NCBI GenBank assembly: GCA_036272915.1
Contig: DATAXV010000036.1
Span: 1 to 58,360 of the forward strand
DNA: 58,360 bases
DNA from: DATAXV01 sp036272915
Lineage (GTDB): Bacteria > Chloroflexota > Dormibacteria > Dormibacterales > Dormibacteraceae
Direction of reading: 5' to 3'
Shown here: piece by piece, positions 16,798-26,269 of the stretch
Layout of the letters: every line of letters begins with the position of its first letter
Position numbering within the stretch: position 1 is the stretch's first letter
Translations under genes and position numbers: made by a program
The notes under the pieces: model-generated
What the model saw: the letters and a program-made list of their open reading frames with translations, nothing else
Databases searched by the model: none
What the model was told of the DNA's origin: nothing

Positions 16798-19149
16798 GTG
16801 GCGGTGCTGGGCGCGGCGTGGCGGCAGAACGAGCTGGTCCTGCCCTCGGCGCGCCCGCGGGTGCGCCGGGTGGGGCTGCTCCTCGGCCTCGCCGCTCTGG
16901 TCGTGCTGCCGGTCCTGGTCTACCTGCCGCTGCTGCAGCCGGGCCGGGCTCCGGCCGATTTCGACGCCTACACCTTCATCTACCCCTACCGGCACGCGCT
17001 GGCGCTGGCCTGGGAGCACGGCGACCCCTTCCCGCAGTGGGACCCCAGCATCTATCTCGGCGTCCCCTTCCTGGCCGACATCCAGGCGGCCGCGCTCTAT
17101 CCGCTGAGCCTCATCTTCCTGATCGTCCGGGGGCCGGCGGCGATGGACTGGTCCATGGTCGTCACCCTGATGATCGCCGGGCCGGGGATGTTCTTCTACG
17201 GGCGCCGCGCCGCCGGGCTCCGCCTCTGGGGATCGCTGGCCGCCGCCGTCGCCTACGTCCTCAGCAGCCAGATGACCGTGCATCTGGCCCAGCTCAACCA
17301 GAGCGGCACCTTCTGCTGGACGCCGTGGCTGATGCTCGTCTTCGACCGGGCGGCGGCGCGACCGGGACGGCGGGTCGCCGTCGCCGTCGCCGCCGTCTCC
17401 GCCCTGACCGTGCTCGCCGGGCACACCCAGGAGGCCTACCTGACCTTCCTCTGCGCCGGCATCGCCGGGCTGCTCCGCCTCGGGCCGTCGCTGCGCCGCG
17501 GACGGTGGGGCCGGTCGGCGGCGGCGCTGCTGACCTGGGCGGGCGGCGTCGTGCTGGGCGCCTGCCTCAGCGCCGCCCAGCTGCTGCCCACGCTCCAGCT
17601 GGTCGACTTCTCGTTCCGCCAGGGCGGGCTCACCCTGCTCGAGGCCAACGCCTCCTCGCTGCCGCTTCGCGGCGTCCTCGGCGACCTGCTCCCGCACTAC
17701 ACGGCCGCCCTCGCGCCCGAGTGGACGGGAGCCTGCACCGGCGCCGTGGTCCTGGTCCTGGGCGGCCTCGCCCTGGTCGGGCGCTGGCGGCGGGGGGCGG
17801 TGCTCTACTGGGCCGCGGTCGCGCTGCTCGCGATCTGGGCCGCCACCGGCAGCGAGGGCGAGCTCTTCAAGGTCCTGTTCCGGTTCCTGCCCGGCATGGA
17901 CCTCTTCCGGGTGCCCGGGCGCATCCTCCTGATCAGCACCGTCGGCCTGGCCCTGCTCGCCGGCCACGGCCTCCGGACCGCCCAGCAGCTGGTCGTGGCC
18001 GCCCGCCGGCGGCGCTGGCGGGGGAGGGTGGCCGCCACCGTCGGCATCACCGGGGCGCTGGTCGTCGCCATGGCCCTCCTCACGCTGGCCGCGTCCGGGG
18101 CGACGGTGCCGCTGGAGCTGCGCTGGCTGCCCGAGCAGGTGCCGGCCCAGGACGTCTACCTCTTCCTCGCCTTCGGGCTGGGCGCGCTGGCCCTGGTCGC
18201 CGTCGCCGCCGGCCTCCGGCTGCTGCCCTCCAGGCCCTCGGCGCCCATCGTCGCCGGCGTCCTCGGCCTGACCCTGGCGGCGCTGCTGACCGCCGACAGC
18301 TGGATCGCGACCAACACCTATCACACGCGCCTGACCGTGCCCGCATCGCTGTACACGACGGCGGGGACGGCGGCCCAGATGCTTCCACGGACGCCCAACG
18401 CCAGGTTCATCTCGCTGGTCCAGGCTCCCGACCTCAACGACTACCCCAGCCTCTGGGCGGCGGCGCGGCCCAACCTCAACATCGCCACCGGCCGCCTCAG
18501 CGCCGACGGCTATGGAGGCGGGCTGCTGCCCCTGGGCGAGTACGTCTCGTTCCGGGTCCCGCTCCTGCCGCCCTCCAGCAACGCCACCCCCGACGTCGCC
18601 GACATCAACGCCACCAATCGGGTCTGGACGCCGGGCTGGCTGTGGTCGGCCGGAGTCGACGGCGTGCTCACCAACCAGGGCGTCGACCCCAACCCGCCGG
18701 ACTGCTCCGCCTGCCTGGTCGCCGTCGCCCACAGGGGTGGCTACGTCCTCTGGCAGCCGGCGCGGCGCGACGGCGCCCTGCCCTCCCGCGCCTGGGTGCA
18801 GGCGGCCTCCGGACTCGACCGGCGCCCCGCCCGCGTCGTCAGCGACTCGGGCGAGCAGGTGGTGGTCCAGGTCGGCCCCGGCCCCGCCGGGAAGCTGATC
18901 CTCGCCGACACCTACTTCCCCGGCTGGCAGGCCACCGTCGACGGCCGCCAGGTCCCGATCACCAGGGCGGATGGGATGCTCCAGCAGGTTCCGGTCACGG
19001 ACGGTTCCCACCGCATCGTCTTCACCTACCGCTCCCGGCCCTTCGACGAGGGCGCCGTCGTCGCCGTGCTGGCGCTGCTGGCGTCGCTGCTGCTGCTCCT
19101 CTGGCCGGGGCGCGGGCGGCGGACGCCGGCGAAGCCCGCCGCCGGCTGA
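16798..19149 (+). CDS. YfhO-like multi-pass membrane protein (GT-C type)
   Basis: 783 residues from GTG 16798. About twelve membrane helices precede an extracytoplasmic domain near the C-terminus and a final helix. FDAYTFIYPYRHALALAWEHGDPFPQWDP is a GT-C-like first loop with acidic residues, and the tail FPGWQATVDGRQVPI is typical of YfhO-family proteins. YfhO homologues are lipid-linked-sugar-dependent glycosyltransferases acting on teichoic-type polymers. The acceptor here is unknown. It follows bioY by 43 bp but is not obviously related to it. Confidence 0.82.
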   Translation: MAVLGAAWRQNELVLPSARPRVRRVGLLLGLAALVVLPVLVYLPLLQPGRAPADFDAYTFIYPYRHALALAWEHGDPFPQWDPSIYLGVPFLADIQAAALYPLSLIFLIVRGPAAMDWSMVVTLMIAGPGMFFYGRRAAGLRLWGSLAAAVAYVLSSQMTVHLAQLNQSGTFCWTPWLMLVFDRAAARPGRRVAVAVAAVSALTVLAGHTQEAYLTFLCAGIAGLLRLGPSLRRGRWGRSAAALLTWAGGVVLGACLSAAQLLPTLQLVDFSFRQGGLTLLEANASSLPLRGVLGDLLPHYTAALAPEWTGACTGAVVLVLGGLALVGRWRRGAVLYWAAVALLAIWAATGSEGELFKVLFRFLPGMDLFRVPGRILLISTVGLALLAGHGLRTAQQLVVAARRRRWRGRVAATVGITGALVVAMALLTLAASGATVPLELRWLPEQVPAQDVYLFLAFGLGALALVAVAAGLRLLPSRPSAPIVAGVLGLTLAALLTADSWIATNTYHTRLTVPASLYTTAGTAAQMLPRTPNARFISLVQAPDLNDYPSLWAAARPNLNIATGRLSADGYGGGLLPLGEYVSFRVPLLPPSSNATPDVADINATNRVWTPGWLWSAGVDGVLTNQGVDPNPPDCSACLVAVAHRGGYVLWQPARRDGALPSRAWVQAASGLDRRPARVVSDSGEQVVVQVGPGPAGKLILADTYFPGWQATVDGRQVPITRADGMLQQVPVTDGSHRIVFTYRSRPFDEGAVVAVLALLASLLLLLWPGRGRRTPAKPAAG

Positions 19150-19168
19150 GCGAGGGCGGCCGCGCGGC

Positions 19169-19996
19169 TCAGTGCTGGCAGCCGCGGCAGAAGCTGAGTG
19201 ACTCGCGCTTGGTGCCGAGCCGGCTGATGCGGTGGCCGCAGCGGGGGCAGGAGGTGCCCTCCTTGCCGTGGACGCGCATGAAGCTGCGGTCCTGCTTCGA
19301 CTCCTGGTAGGCGGGGTTGGCCAGGATCGCCTCGATCGACCGCTCCAGCACCACTGGGATCGCCTCGAAGAGCCGCTCCTCATCCTCCGGCTTGAGCGAG
19401 GCCCGGCGGCGCAGCGGGAGCAGCTCCGCCTCGAACAGGATCTCGTCCGAGTAGGCGTTGCCGATGCCGGACAGGAAGGCCTGGTTGCGGAGCAGGTCCT
19501 TGACCTCGTCGCGGTAGCGCCGCAGCCGGCGGCGGAACGCGTCCAGCCCGAGCTCGGCGACCTCGTCCGCCTCCGGCCCCTGGCCGGCCCAGGCGGGGAC
19601 CTCGCCCTCGAGGTCCTGGACCAGATAGATCCGGCCCATGTCCCGCAGGTCGAGGTAGCGGAACTCCTCGCGGCTGTCCAGGCGGAGCCGGAAGACCCAG
19701 GTCTGGGGCGGCGCCGCGTCGTCGCCGGCGACCTGGAAGCGGCCGCCCAGCATGGGGTTGATGACCAGGTGGCGGACGTCGGCGCCGCCGGCCAGGCTGA
19801 GGTCGAAGACGAGGTGCTTGCCCCGCCGCCAGACCCGGTCGAAGCGACGCACGGCGAGCTCCTCGACGAAGGTCTGCTGCGGGTGCCGGAGCAGGTGGCC
19901 GTGCCGGGGGTTGACCTCCGCGGCGGTCACCATCCTGCCCTCCAGCCTCGGGCCAAGGCGCTGGCGCAGCGCTTCGAGCTCCGGGAGTTCGGGCAT
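19169..19996 (-). CDS. Fpg/Nei family DNA glycosylase
   Basis: 275 residues starting MPELPELE, which supplies the catalytic Pro2/Glu3 pair of formamidopyrimidine-DNA glycosylases. Also seen: the Lys in WRRGKHLVFDL, the helix-two-turn-helix LLRNQAFLSGIGNAYSDEIL, and a C-terminal zinc finger with CPRCG...FCRGCQ. It removes oxidised purines and cleaves abasic sites. The HLGMTGR motif is replaced by INPMLGGRF and the usual DxRRFG by LDLRDMGRI, so specificity may be shifted within Fpg/Nei. It is divergent from clpB across 67 bp. Confidence 0.93.
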   Translation of the reverse strand: MPELPELEALRQRLGPRLEGRMVTAAEVNPRHGHLLRHPQQTFVEELAVRRFDRVWRRGKHLVFDLSLAGGADVRHLVINPMLGGRFQVAGDDAAPPQTWVFRLRLDSREEFRYLDLRDMGRIYLVQDLEGEVPAWAGQGPEADEVAELGLDAFRRRLRRYRDEVKDLLRNQAFLSGIGNAYSDEILFEAELLPLRRRASLKPEDEERLFEAIPVVLERSIEAILANPAYQESKQDRSFMRVHGKEGTSCPRCGHRISRLGTKRESLSFCRGCQH

Positions 19997-20063
19997 GTCG
20001 GTTCAGGATATGCCCGAGCGCGGTTTGGGGCAAACACGCCGGAGGGTACAGATCTATTGCGCC

Positions 20064-22661
20064 ATGAGACTTGAACGACTAACCGAGAAAGCACACCAGG
20101 CCGTCCTGGCCGCGGCCGATCTCGCCCTTCGCAATGGCCAGCAGGTGGTCGAGCCGGAGCACCTGCTCCTGGCCCTTCTCCAGGATCAGGACGGCTTCGC
20201 CCGCCCGCTCCTGACCGAGGCCGGTGCCTCGCTGCCCGCCCTCGAGCCCGCCGTCGTCTCCGCCGTGGAGCGGCTGCCCCGGGTGAGCGGTGCCACCAGC
20301 CCCATCGTCTCCAACGACCTCAACCAGCTCGTCGACGTCGCCGCCGCCAAGGAGGCGGAGATGCTCAAGGACGAGTACATCGCCGTCGAGCACCTGGTGC
20401 TGGCCCTGGCCGGCCGCCCCGTCCTCTCCTCGCAGGGCGTCACCCGCAAGAGCGTCCTCGAGGCCCTGCGCCGCCTACGCGGCAGCCGCCGCGTCACCGA
20501 CCAGCAGGCGGAGTCGACCTACCAGGCGCTGGAGAAGTACGGCCGCGACCTGACCAAGGACGCCGCCGCCGGCAAGCTCGATCCGGTCATCGGCCGGGAC
20601 GAGGAGATCCGCCGCGTCATCCAGGTCCTCTCCCGCAGGACCAAGAACAACCCCGTCCTCATCGGCGAGCCCGGCGTCGGCAAGACCGCCATCGTCGAGG
20701 GCCTCGCCCAGCGCATCGCCGCCGGCGACGTGCCCGAGGGGCTCCAGCACAAGCGCGTGGTCGTCCTCGACCTCGGCGCGCTCGTCGCCGGCGCCAAGTT
20801 CCGGGGTGAGTTCGAGGACCGGCTCAAGGCCGTCCTCAAGGAGATCCAGGACGCCAACGGCCAGGTGATCCTGTTCATCGACGAGATGCACACCCTGGTC
20901 GGCGCCGGTGCCGCCGAGGGCGCCATCGACGCCTCCAACCTGCTCAAGCCGGCCCTCGCCCGCGGTGAGCTCCGCTGTATCGGCGCCACCACCCTGGACG
21001 AGTACCGCAAGCACATCGAGAAGGACGCCGCCCTGGAGCGCCGGTTCCAGCCGGTGATGGTCGACCAGCCCTCGGTCGAGGACTCGATCAGCATCCTCCG
21101 CGGCCTGCGCGAGCGCTACGAGGTGCACCACGGGGTGCGCATCAAGGACGCCGCGCTGGTCGCCGCCGCCGTCCTCTCCAACCGCTACATCGCCGACCGC
21201 TTCCTGCCCGACAAGGCCATCGACCTGGTCGACGAGGCGGCCGCCCGGCTGCGCATGGAGATCGACTCGATGCCGGTCGAGCTGGACGAGCTGGAGCGGC
21301 AGATCCGGCAGCTCGAGATCGAGCAGCACGCCCTCTCCAAGGAGGACGACGCCGCCTCCAAGGACCGGCTCGAGTCGCTGAAGCGACACCTCAGCGACCT
21401 CAGGGAGCAGCGGGACGCCCTGCGCGCCCGCTGGGACCAGGAGAAGCAGGTGATCGGCCGGGCTCGCGAGCTGAAGGGCCGGCTCGAGGAGCTGCGCCAC
21501 GAGGCCGAGCGGGCCGAGCTCGCCGCCGACCTGGAGAAGGTGGCGCGCCTGCGCTACGGCGACATCCCCGGCCTGGAGAAGGAGCTCCAGGAGTCCAACC
21601 GTGAGCTCGAGGACCTCCAGCAGCGCGGCGGCGCGCTGCTCAAGGAGGAGGTCGGCGAGGAGGACATCGCCCAGATCGTCTCCCGCTGGACCGGCATCCC
21701 CGTCTCCCGGATGATGGAGGGGGAGATCCAGAAGCTGATCCACATGGAGGAGCGCCTCCACGACCGGGTGATCGGCCAGGACGAGGCGGTCTCCGCCGTC
21801 GCCAACGCCGTCCGCCGCTCGCGCAGCGGCCTCAGCGACCCCAACCGGCCGATCGGGTCCTTCATCTTCCTGGGACCGACCGGCGTCGGCAAGACCGAGC
21901 TGGCCCGAGCGCTGGCCGAGTTCCTGTTCGACGACGATCAGGCCCTGATCCGGCTCGACATGTCCGAGTACCAGGAGAGGCACACCGTCGCCCGCATGCT
22001 GGGCGCCCCGCCCGGCTACGTCGGCTACGACGAGGGCGGCCAGCTCACCGAGGCGGTGCGCCGGCGTCCCTTCTCGGTCGTGCTCTTCGACGAGATCGAG
22101 AAGGCCCACCCCGACGTCTTCAACGTCCTCCTCCAGCTGCTCGACGACGGGCGCCTGACGGACGGGCAGGGGAGGACCGTCGATTTCCGCAACACCGTCC
22201 TGATCATGACCTCCAACCTGGGCAGCCAGCTCATCCAGGAGATGGCCGAGCGCAAGCCCTGGGACGACGTCGTCGACGCGATCGGCGAGGTGCTCCGGAA
22301 CCACTTCCGGCCCGAGTTCCTGAACCGCATCGACGAGACCATCGTCTTCCGCCCACTGAGCAGGGCTCAGCTGGCGGCGATCGTGGAGATCCAGCTGCGC
22401 GCCCTGGTGGGCCGGCTGGCCGAGCGCAAGATCGGCCTGGTCGTCACCGACGAGGCGCGCCAGCTGCTGGCCGAGCGCGGCTGGGACCCGGTCTACGGGG
22501 CGCGTCCGCTCAAGCGGACCGTGCAGCGCCTGGTCCAGGACCCCCTGGCCATGCGCATCCTCGAGGGCGATTTCACCGAGGGGAGCACGATCGTGGTCGA
22601 CGCCAAGGACGGCGAGCTCACCTTCGAGCTGCAGAAGGAGCCGGCCGCCACCGTCTCCTGA
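20064..22661 (+). CDS. clpB: ATP-dependent chaperone ClpB
   Basis: 865 residues, normal for ClpB. An N-domain (about 1-145), AAA1 with Walker A GEPGVGKT (201-208) and Walker B LFIDEMHTL, a coiled-coil middle domain (about 410-520), AAA2 with GPTGVGKT and LFDEIEKAHPDVFN, and a C-terminal GWDPVYGARPLKRTVQR. It disaggregates proteins with DnaK. The long middle domain and lack of an LGF loop favour ClpB over ClpC/ClpA. No Shine-Dalgarno is well placed for ATG 20064 (GGAGGG is 17 bases upstream). Confidence 0.96.
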   Translation: MRLERLTEKAHQAVLAAADLALRNGQQVVEPEHLLLALLQDQDGFARPLLTEAGASLPALEPAVVSAVERLPRVSGATSPIVSNDLNQLVDVAAAKEAEMLKDEYIAVEHLVLALAGRPVLSSQGVTRKSVLEALRRLRGSRRVTDQQAESTYQALEKYGRDLTKDAAAGKLDPVIGRDEEIRRVIQVLSRRTKNNPVLIGEPGVGKTAIVEGLAQRIAAGDVPEGLQHKRVVVLDLGALVAGAKFRGEFEDRLKAVLKEIQDANGQVILFIDEMHTLVGAGAAEGAIDASNLLKPALARGELRCIGATTLDEYRKHIEKDAALERRFQPVMVDQPSVEDSISILRGLRERYEVHHGVRIKDAALVAAAVLSNRYIADRFLPDKAIDLVDEAAARLRMEIDSMPVELDELERQIRQLEIEQHALSKEDDAASKDRLESLKRHLSDLREQRDALRARWDQEKQVIGRARELKGRLEELRHEAERAELAADLEKVARLRYGDIPGLEKELQESNRELEDLQQRGGALLKEEVGEEDIAQIVSRWTGIPVSRMMEGEIQKLIHMEERLHDRVIGQDEAVSAVANAVRRSRSGLSDPNRPIGSFIFLGPTGVGKTELARALAEFLFDDDQALIRLDMSEYQERHTVARMLGAPPGYVGYDEGGQLTEAVRRRPFSVVLFDEIEKAHPDVFNVLLQLLDDGRLTDGQGRTVDFRNTVLIMTSNLGSQLIQEMAERKPWDDVVDAIGEVLRNHFRPEFLNRIDETIVFRPLSRAQLAAIVEIQLRALVGRLAERKIGLVVTDEARQLLAERGWDPVYGARPLKRTVQRLVQDPLAMRILEGDFTEGSTIVVDAKDGELTFELQKEPAATVS

Positions 22662-22681
22662 GAGCGATCCGGCATTGACGT

Positions 22682-22723
22682 GCCCGGCGCGGCCGACGTA
22701 GGCCGCGCCGGGCTCTTTCTTTT
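22682..22723 (+). terminator. Strong rho-independent terminator after clpB
   Basis: GCCCGGCGCGGCC and GGCCGCGCCGGGC form a perfect 13-bp stem with loop GACGTA, followed by TCTTTCTTTT. It lies 20 bp after the clpB stop. The remaining gap to 22921 shows no gene. Confidence 0.92.
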
Positions 22724-22921
22724 CGGGCGACGACGCTCGCCCCCGCTCCTCCTATTCCTCGTGTCCCCTGCGGACGGATCGCCGGTCGGCGCTCGGCGCG
22801 CCGGCGAGATCGGCGCCAAGCGGAACCTCATCGCCTCTGGCCGCGTTTCCTCAGTGGGGGAGATGGCGGCGGAGCGGTGGTCCGCCGGGTAGCTGCAAGC
22901 GTCTCGAGCGGAGGAATCATC

Positions 22922-24136
22922 GTGCCCCGGAAGTTGCTCATCGGAACCGCGATCGCCGTCCCCATCTGCGTCGCCGTCATCCTCGCGCTGACCCTCGGCA
23001 TCGGTCCGGGCTCGCTGACCGGCGCCCGGCAGGCGCCGCTTCGCCTGATCGTGTCCCCGGCGTTGGGCGCGGCGCCGGTGGCGTCGACGACCAGGGTCTC
23101 CGCCGAAGCCGTCAACGGCGTCATCTCCTCCGTCTCCCTGACCGGGCCCGGGCTCTCGGTCCACCACTCCGTCGGCGCCGCCTCCTGGCGGTACGGGGGT
23201 GAGCTGGCCAGCGGTGACGCCTACCGCCTCCGGGTCGCGGCCCGCTCCGACGATGGAAAGGTGCGCACCGACTCGGTGTCCTTCACGACCCTGGGCGCCC
23301 CGATCCAGCTTCAGCCGCTGCCGGGCCCGATCGGCGGGCAGCTCGGCCCCGGCGCCGTCATCAAGGTCCAGTTCGGCCAGGCCATCGCGACCAGCGAGCA
23401 GGCCGAGGTGGCGGACGCGGTCCAGGTGCAGATGAGCCAGCCGGAGACCATCGGCTGGTACTGGGTCTCGCCCACCAACCTGGACATGCGGCCCCAGAGC
23501 TTCTGGCCCCAGGGCGAGCAGGTGACCGTCTCCGCGAACTTCAATGACCTGGTGCTCGACGACCATCCGGTCGAGAACTCGAACTTCAGCCTCAGCTTCG
23601 ACGTCACCGAGGACCACCACAGCGTGGTCAACCTCAGCACCGACATGATGTCGATCTACGACGGCAGCCAGCTTCTGAAGACCGTGCCCATCAGCGGCGG
23701 CCAGGCCGGGTTCCCGACCATCAGCGGGACGCTGGTCGTGCTCTTCAAGAGCCCGGTCGTGCACATGGTCTCGACCTCCATCGGCATCCCCGCCGGGTCC
23801 GCCGACAGCTATGACCTGAACGTCTACGACGACGTCGCCATCTCGGACGACGGCTACTACGTCCACGACGCGTCGTGGGACGTCGGCGACCACGGCGTCG
23901 CCAACGTCTCCTACGGCTGCGTCGAGGAGGACCCCAGCGAGGCCACCTGGTTCTACAACTGGAGCCTTCCCGGCGACGTCGTCCAGGTCGAGGGTTCGAC
24001 GCTGGCCGCCGGCTTCTCCGACGGGGAGGGGGACTGGAACCTGCCCTGGTCGCAGTGGACGGTGCTGCCCTCGACCGCCCCGACCCCGAGCCCGAGCGCG
24101 TCGCCCACGCCGCAGGCGGGCGCCGGGAGCGCGTGA
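22922..24136 (+). CDS. L,D-transpeptidase with Ig-like domains, divergent active site
   Basis: 404 residues from GTG 22922 with GGAGGA six bases upstream. An N-terminal membrane anchor (about 5-28), two Ig-like domains, and a YkuD catalytic domain (about 230-375). The LdtMt2-type layout is recognisable: His in YYVHDASWDVGDHG, Cys in NVSYGCVEED, then TWFYNWSLPGDVVQV. The usual SHGCVN is SYGCVE, so the His before Gly-Cys is Tyr, and Asn is Glu. These enzymes form 3-3 peptidoglycan crosslinks outside the membrane. A Pro/Ser/Thr-rich C-terminal tail follows. Confidence 0.85.
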   Translation: MPRKLLIGTAIAVPICVAVILALTLGIGPGSLTGARQAPLRLIVSPALGAAPVASTTRVSAEAVNGVISSVSLTGPGLSVHHSVGAASWRYGGELASGDAYRLRVAARSDDGKVRTDSVSFTTLGAPIQLQPLPGPIGGQLGPGAVIKVQFGQAIATSEQAEVADAVQVQMSQPETIGWYWVSPTNLDMRPQSFWPQGEQVTVSANFNDLVLDDHPVENSNFSLSFDVTEDHHSVVNLSTDMMSIYDGSQLLKTVPISGGQAGFPTISGTLVVLFKSPVVHMVSTSIGIPAGSADSYDLNVYDDVAISDDGYYVHDASWDVGDHGVANVSYGCVEEDPSEATWFYNWSLPGDVVQVEGSTLAAGFSDGEGDWNLPWSQWTVLPSTAPTPSPSASPTPQAGAGSA

Positions 24137-24225
24137 GCCGGGCCACACGGCGTTCCTGAGTCGGGGCCGGACGGCGGTGGAGGCCGCCGCCGACCAGGCC
24201 CGGCCGATGATGCGACAGTAGCCGC

Positions 24226-25143
24226 ATGAGCGCACACCACGCGGAGGCAGCGGCCCGGCAGGGGACCTACTCCATCGTCGCCCTGGCTCCGGAATCGGGC
24301 CAGCTCGGCGTGGCCGTCCAGTCGCACTGGTTCTCGGTCGGCAGCCTGGTGCCCTGGGCCGAGCCGGGGGTCGGTGCCGTCGCCACCCAGGCCAGCGTGC
24401 TCCCCGCCTACGGGCCGCGCCTGCTCGACCGCCTGCGGCGCGGCGAGGACGTGTCGGAGGCGCTGCGGGAGCTGGTCGCCGCCGACGAGGAGGCCGAGGT
24501 CCGGCAGGTCGCGGTCGTCGACGCCCAGGGCAGGACCGCCGTCCACACCGGGCGTGACTGCATCCCCTTCGCCGGCCACGAGGTGGGCGAGGGCTTCGTC
24601 TGCCAGGCCAACTTGATGGCGAGCCGCACGGTCTGGCCGGAGATGGCCCGCGAGTTCGCCTCCACCACCGGCGAGCTGTCCTGGCGCCTGCTCTCGGCGC
24701 TGGAAGCGGCCGAGGCCGAGGGCGGCGACATCCGTGGCCGGCAGTCGGCGGCGATGGTGGTCGTGGACGCCCAGGGTGAGGGCTGGCAGCGCCTGGTCGA
24801 CCTCCGTGTCGAGGACCACCCGGCGCCGCTGGTCGAGCTGCGCCGGCTGCTCACCGTCCACCGCGCCTACCGCCTGGCCGGCGAGGGCGACGACCTGGCC
24901 GCGCGCGGTCGGAGCGCGGAGGCGGCGGAGCGGTACCTGGCCGCGCATGAGCTGGCACCGGACAACCTGGAGCTGCTCTTCTGGGCGGGCTTGTCCCTGG
25001 TCGAGAGCGGGGAGGTCGACAGGGGCATGCAGGCCGTGCGCCGGGTCGTCGCCGAGCACCCCGGCTGGGGCGAGCTCATCCCGCGCCTGCCCGCCGGGCG
25101 GTCGCCCGGAGCGGACGAGGTGCGCCGCCGCCTCGGTCTCTGA
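24226..25143 (+). CDS. DUF1028 (Ntn-hydrolase-like) protein with C-terminal TPR-like region
   Basis: 305 residues. DUF1028 spans about 12-215: GTYSIVALAPESGQLGVAVQ, WAEPGVGAVATQA, and GRQSAAMVVVDAQGEGW are characteristic. The family has an Ntn-hydrolase fold with no settled substrate. The C-terminal 75 residues form two TPR-like helix pairs (ARGRSAEAAERYLAAHELAP, SGEVDRGMQAVRRVVAEHPG). The role is unknown; cytoplasmic from lack of a signal. Confidence 0.85.
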   Translation: MSAHHAEAAARQGTYSIVALAPESGQLGVAVQSHWFSVGSLVPWAEPGVGAVATQASVLPAYGPRLLDRLRRGEDVSEALRELVAADEEAEVRQVAVVDAQGRTAVHTGRDCIPFAGHEVGEGFVCQANLMASRTVWPEMAREFASTTGELSWRLLSALEAAEAEGGDIRGRQSAAMVVVDAQGEGWQRLVDLRVEDHPAPLVELRRLLTVHRAYRLAGEGDDLAARGRSAEAAERYLAAHELAPDNLELLFWAGLSLVESGEVDRGMQAVRRVVAEHPGWGELIPRLPAGRSPGADEVRRRLGL

Positions 25144-25277
25144 TCCGCTCCCCGGCGGAGGCGCGGCTCGGCCGCATGGCCGATGTGGCGGGCCGCTGCC
25201 GCCGCCGATGATGGGAGGAGTGGCGCCGGCCGTGGCCGGCGAATCCAACCGTCCGGTCGTCGCGGAGGGTGTGAGCG

Positions 25278-26261
25278 ATGAGGGTGATGCAGGCCATGCG
25301 ATTCGGCGGCCCCGAGGTCATCGTCGAGGGCGAGGCCCCGGATCCCGTCCCCGGTCCCGGCCAGGCCGTGATCCGGACGGCGGTCGCCGACGTCCTCTTC
25401 CTCGACACGCAGATACGCCGCGGGCTGATGGGGGAGGCCTTCCACGTGGTGCCGCCCTACGTCCCCGGCAGCGGTGTCGGTGGCGAGGTGGTGCGCGTCG
25501 GCGAGGGCGTCGAGGCGGCGTGGGTGGGCCGGCGCGTCATCGCCGGCACCGCGGTGCCCGTGACCGGGGGGTATGCCGAGCTGGCGGTGGCCGAGGCGGC
25601 GGCGCTGCGCCAGGTGCCCGCCGCGCTGAGCGTCGAGGAGGGGACGGCACTCCTCCACGACGGGTCAACCGCGCTGGCCCTGATCCGGGGCACCGAAGTC
25701 GGACCCGGCCGGACCGTCCTCGTCCTCAACGCGGCCGGCGGCCTGGGCCTGCTCCTGGTCCAGATGGCGCACGCCGCCGGCGCCCGCGTCGTCGGTGCCG
25801 CCGGCGGCGGCCGCAAGCTCGACCTGGTCCGCGACCAGGGCGCGGACGACGCCGTCGACTACACCGAGCCGGTCTGGCCGGGTCGGGCGGTGGAGCTGGC
25901 CGGACGGCGCTTCGACATCGTCCTCGACGGAGCCGGCGGCGAGTTCGGCTGCGCCGCGTTGGAGGTCACCGCCGACGGAGGGCGGTTCTCCGCCCACGGC
26001 GCCGCGGCCGGCGACTTCTCCGTCCCCGATCACGGCGAGCTGGAGCGGCGAGGGATCGAGCTCACCGGGATCGAGCTGGTGCAGTTCTCGCCGGAGCAGG
26101 CCGCGCGGCTGGGCGCCGAGGCGCTGGAGGAGGCGGCGGCGGGACGGATCCGGCCGCTGATCGGGCAGACCCTCCCGCTGGCCCGAGCCGCCGAGGCCCA
26201 CGCCGCCCTGGAATCCAGGCGGGTCGTGGGGAAGACGCTGCTCACCATCGACGGCGCCTGA
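25278..26261 (+). CDS. Zinc-independent MDR / quinone oxidoreductase-like protein
   Basis: 327 residues. N-terminal GroES-like fold with VPGSGVGGEVVRVGEGV, then a Rossmann domain with LNAAGGLGLLLVQMA (AAGGVG motif), ending SRRVVGKTLL. No zinc-binding cysteines are visible, so it belongs to the quinone-reductase branch of the medium-chain superfamily using NADPH. Substrate unknown. It is convergent with the lipoprotein gene, with only eight bases between stops. Confidence 0.9.
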   Translation: MRVMQAMRFGGPEVIVEGEAPDPVPGPGQAVIRTAVADVLFLDTQIRRGLMGEAFHVVPPYVPGSGVGGEVVRVGEGVEAAWVGRRVIAGTAVPVTGGYAELAVAEAAALRQVPAALSVEEGTALLHDGSTALALIRGTEVGPGRTVLVLNAAGGLGLLLVQMAHAAGARVVGAAGGGRKLDLVRDQGADDAVDYTEPVWPGRAVELAGRRFDIVLDGAGGEFGCAALEVTADGGRFSAHGAAAGDFSVPDHGELERRGIELTGIELVQFSPEQAARLGAEALEEAAAGRIRPLIGQTLPLARAAEAHAALESRRVVGKTLLTIDGA

Positions 26262-26269
26262 GCGAGGAC

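Noticed and set aside
16609..19383. 924-codon minus-strand frame
   Set aside because: Antisense shadow of the YfhO-like gene; Gln/Gly/Arg-rich, no domain, start and stop meaningless.
20475..22304. 609-codon minus-strand frame opposite clpB
   Set aside because: Leu/Val/Asp/Gly-rich shadow; the plus strand carries unmistakable ClpB motifs.
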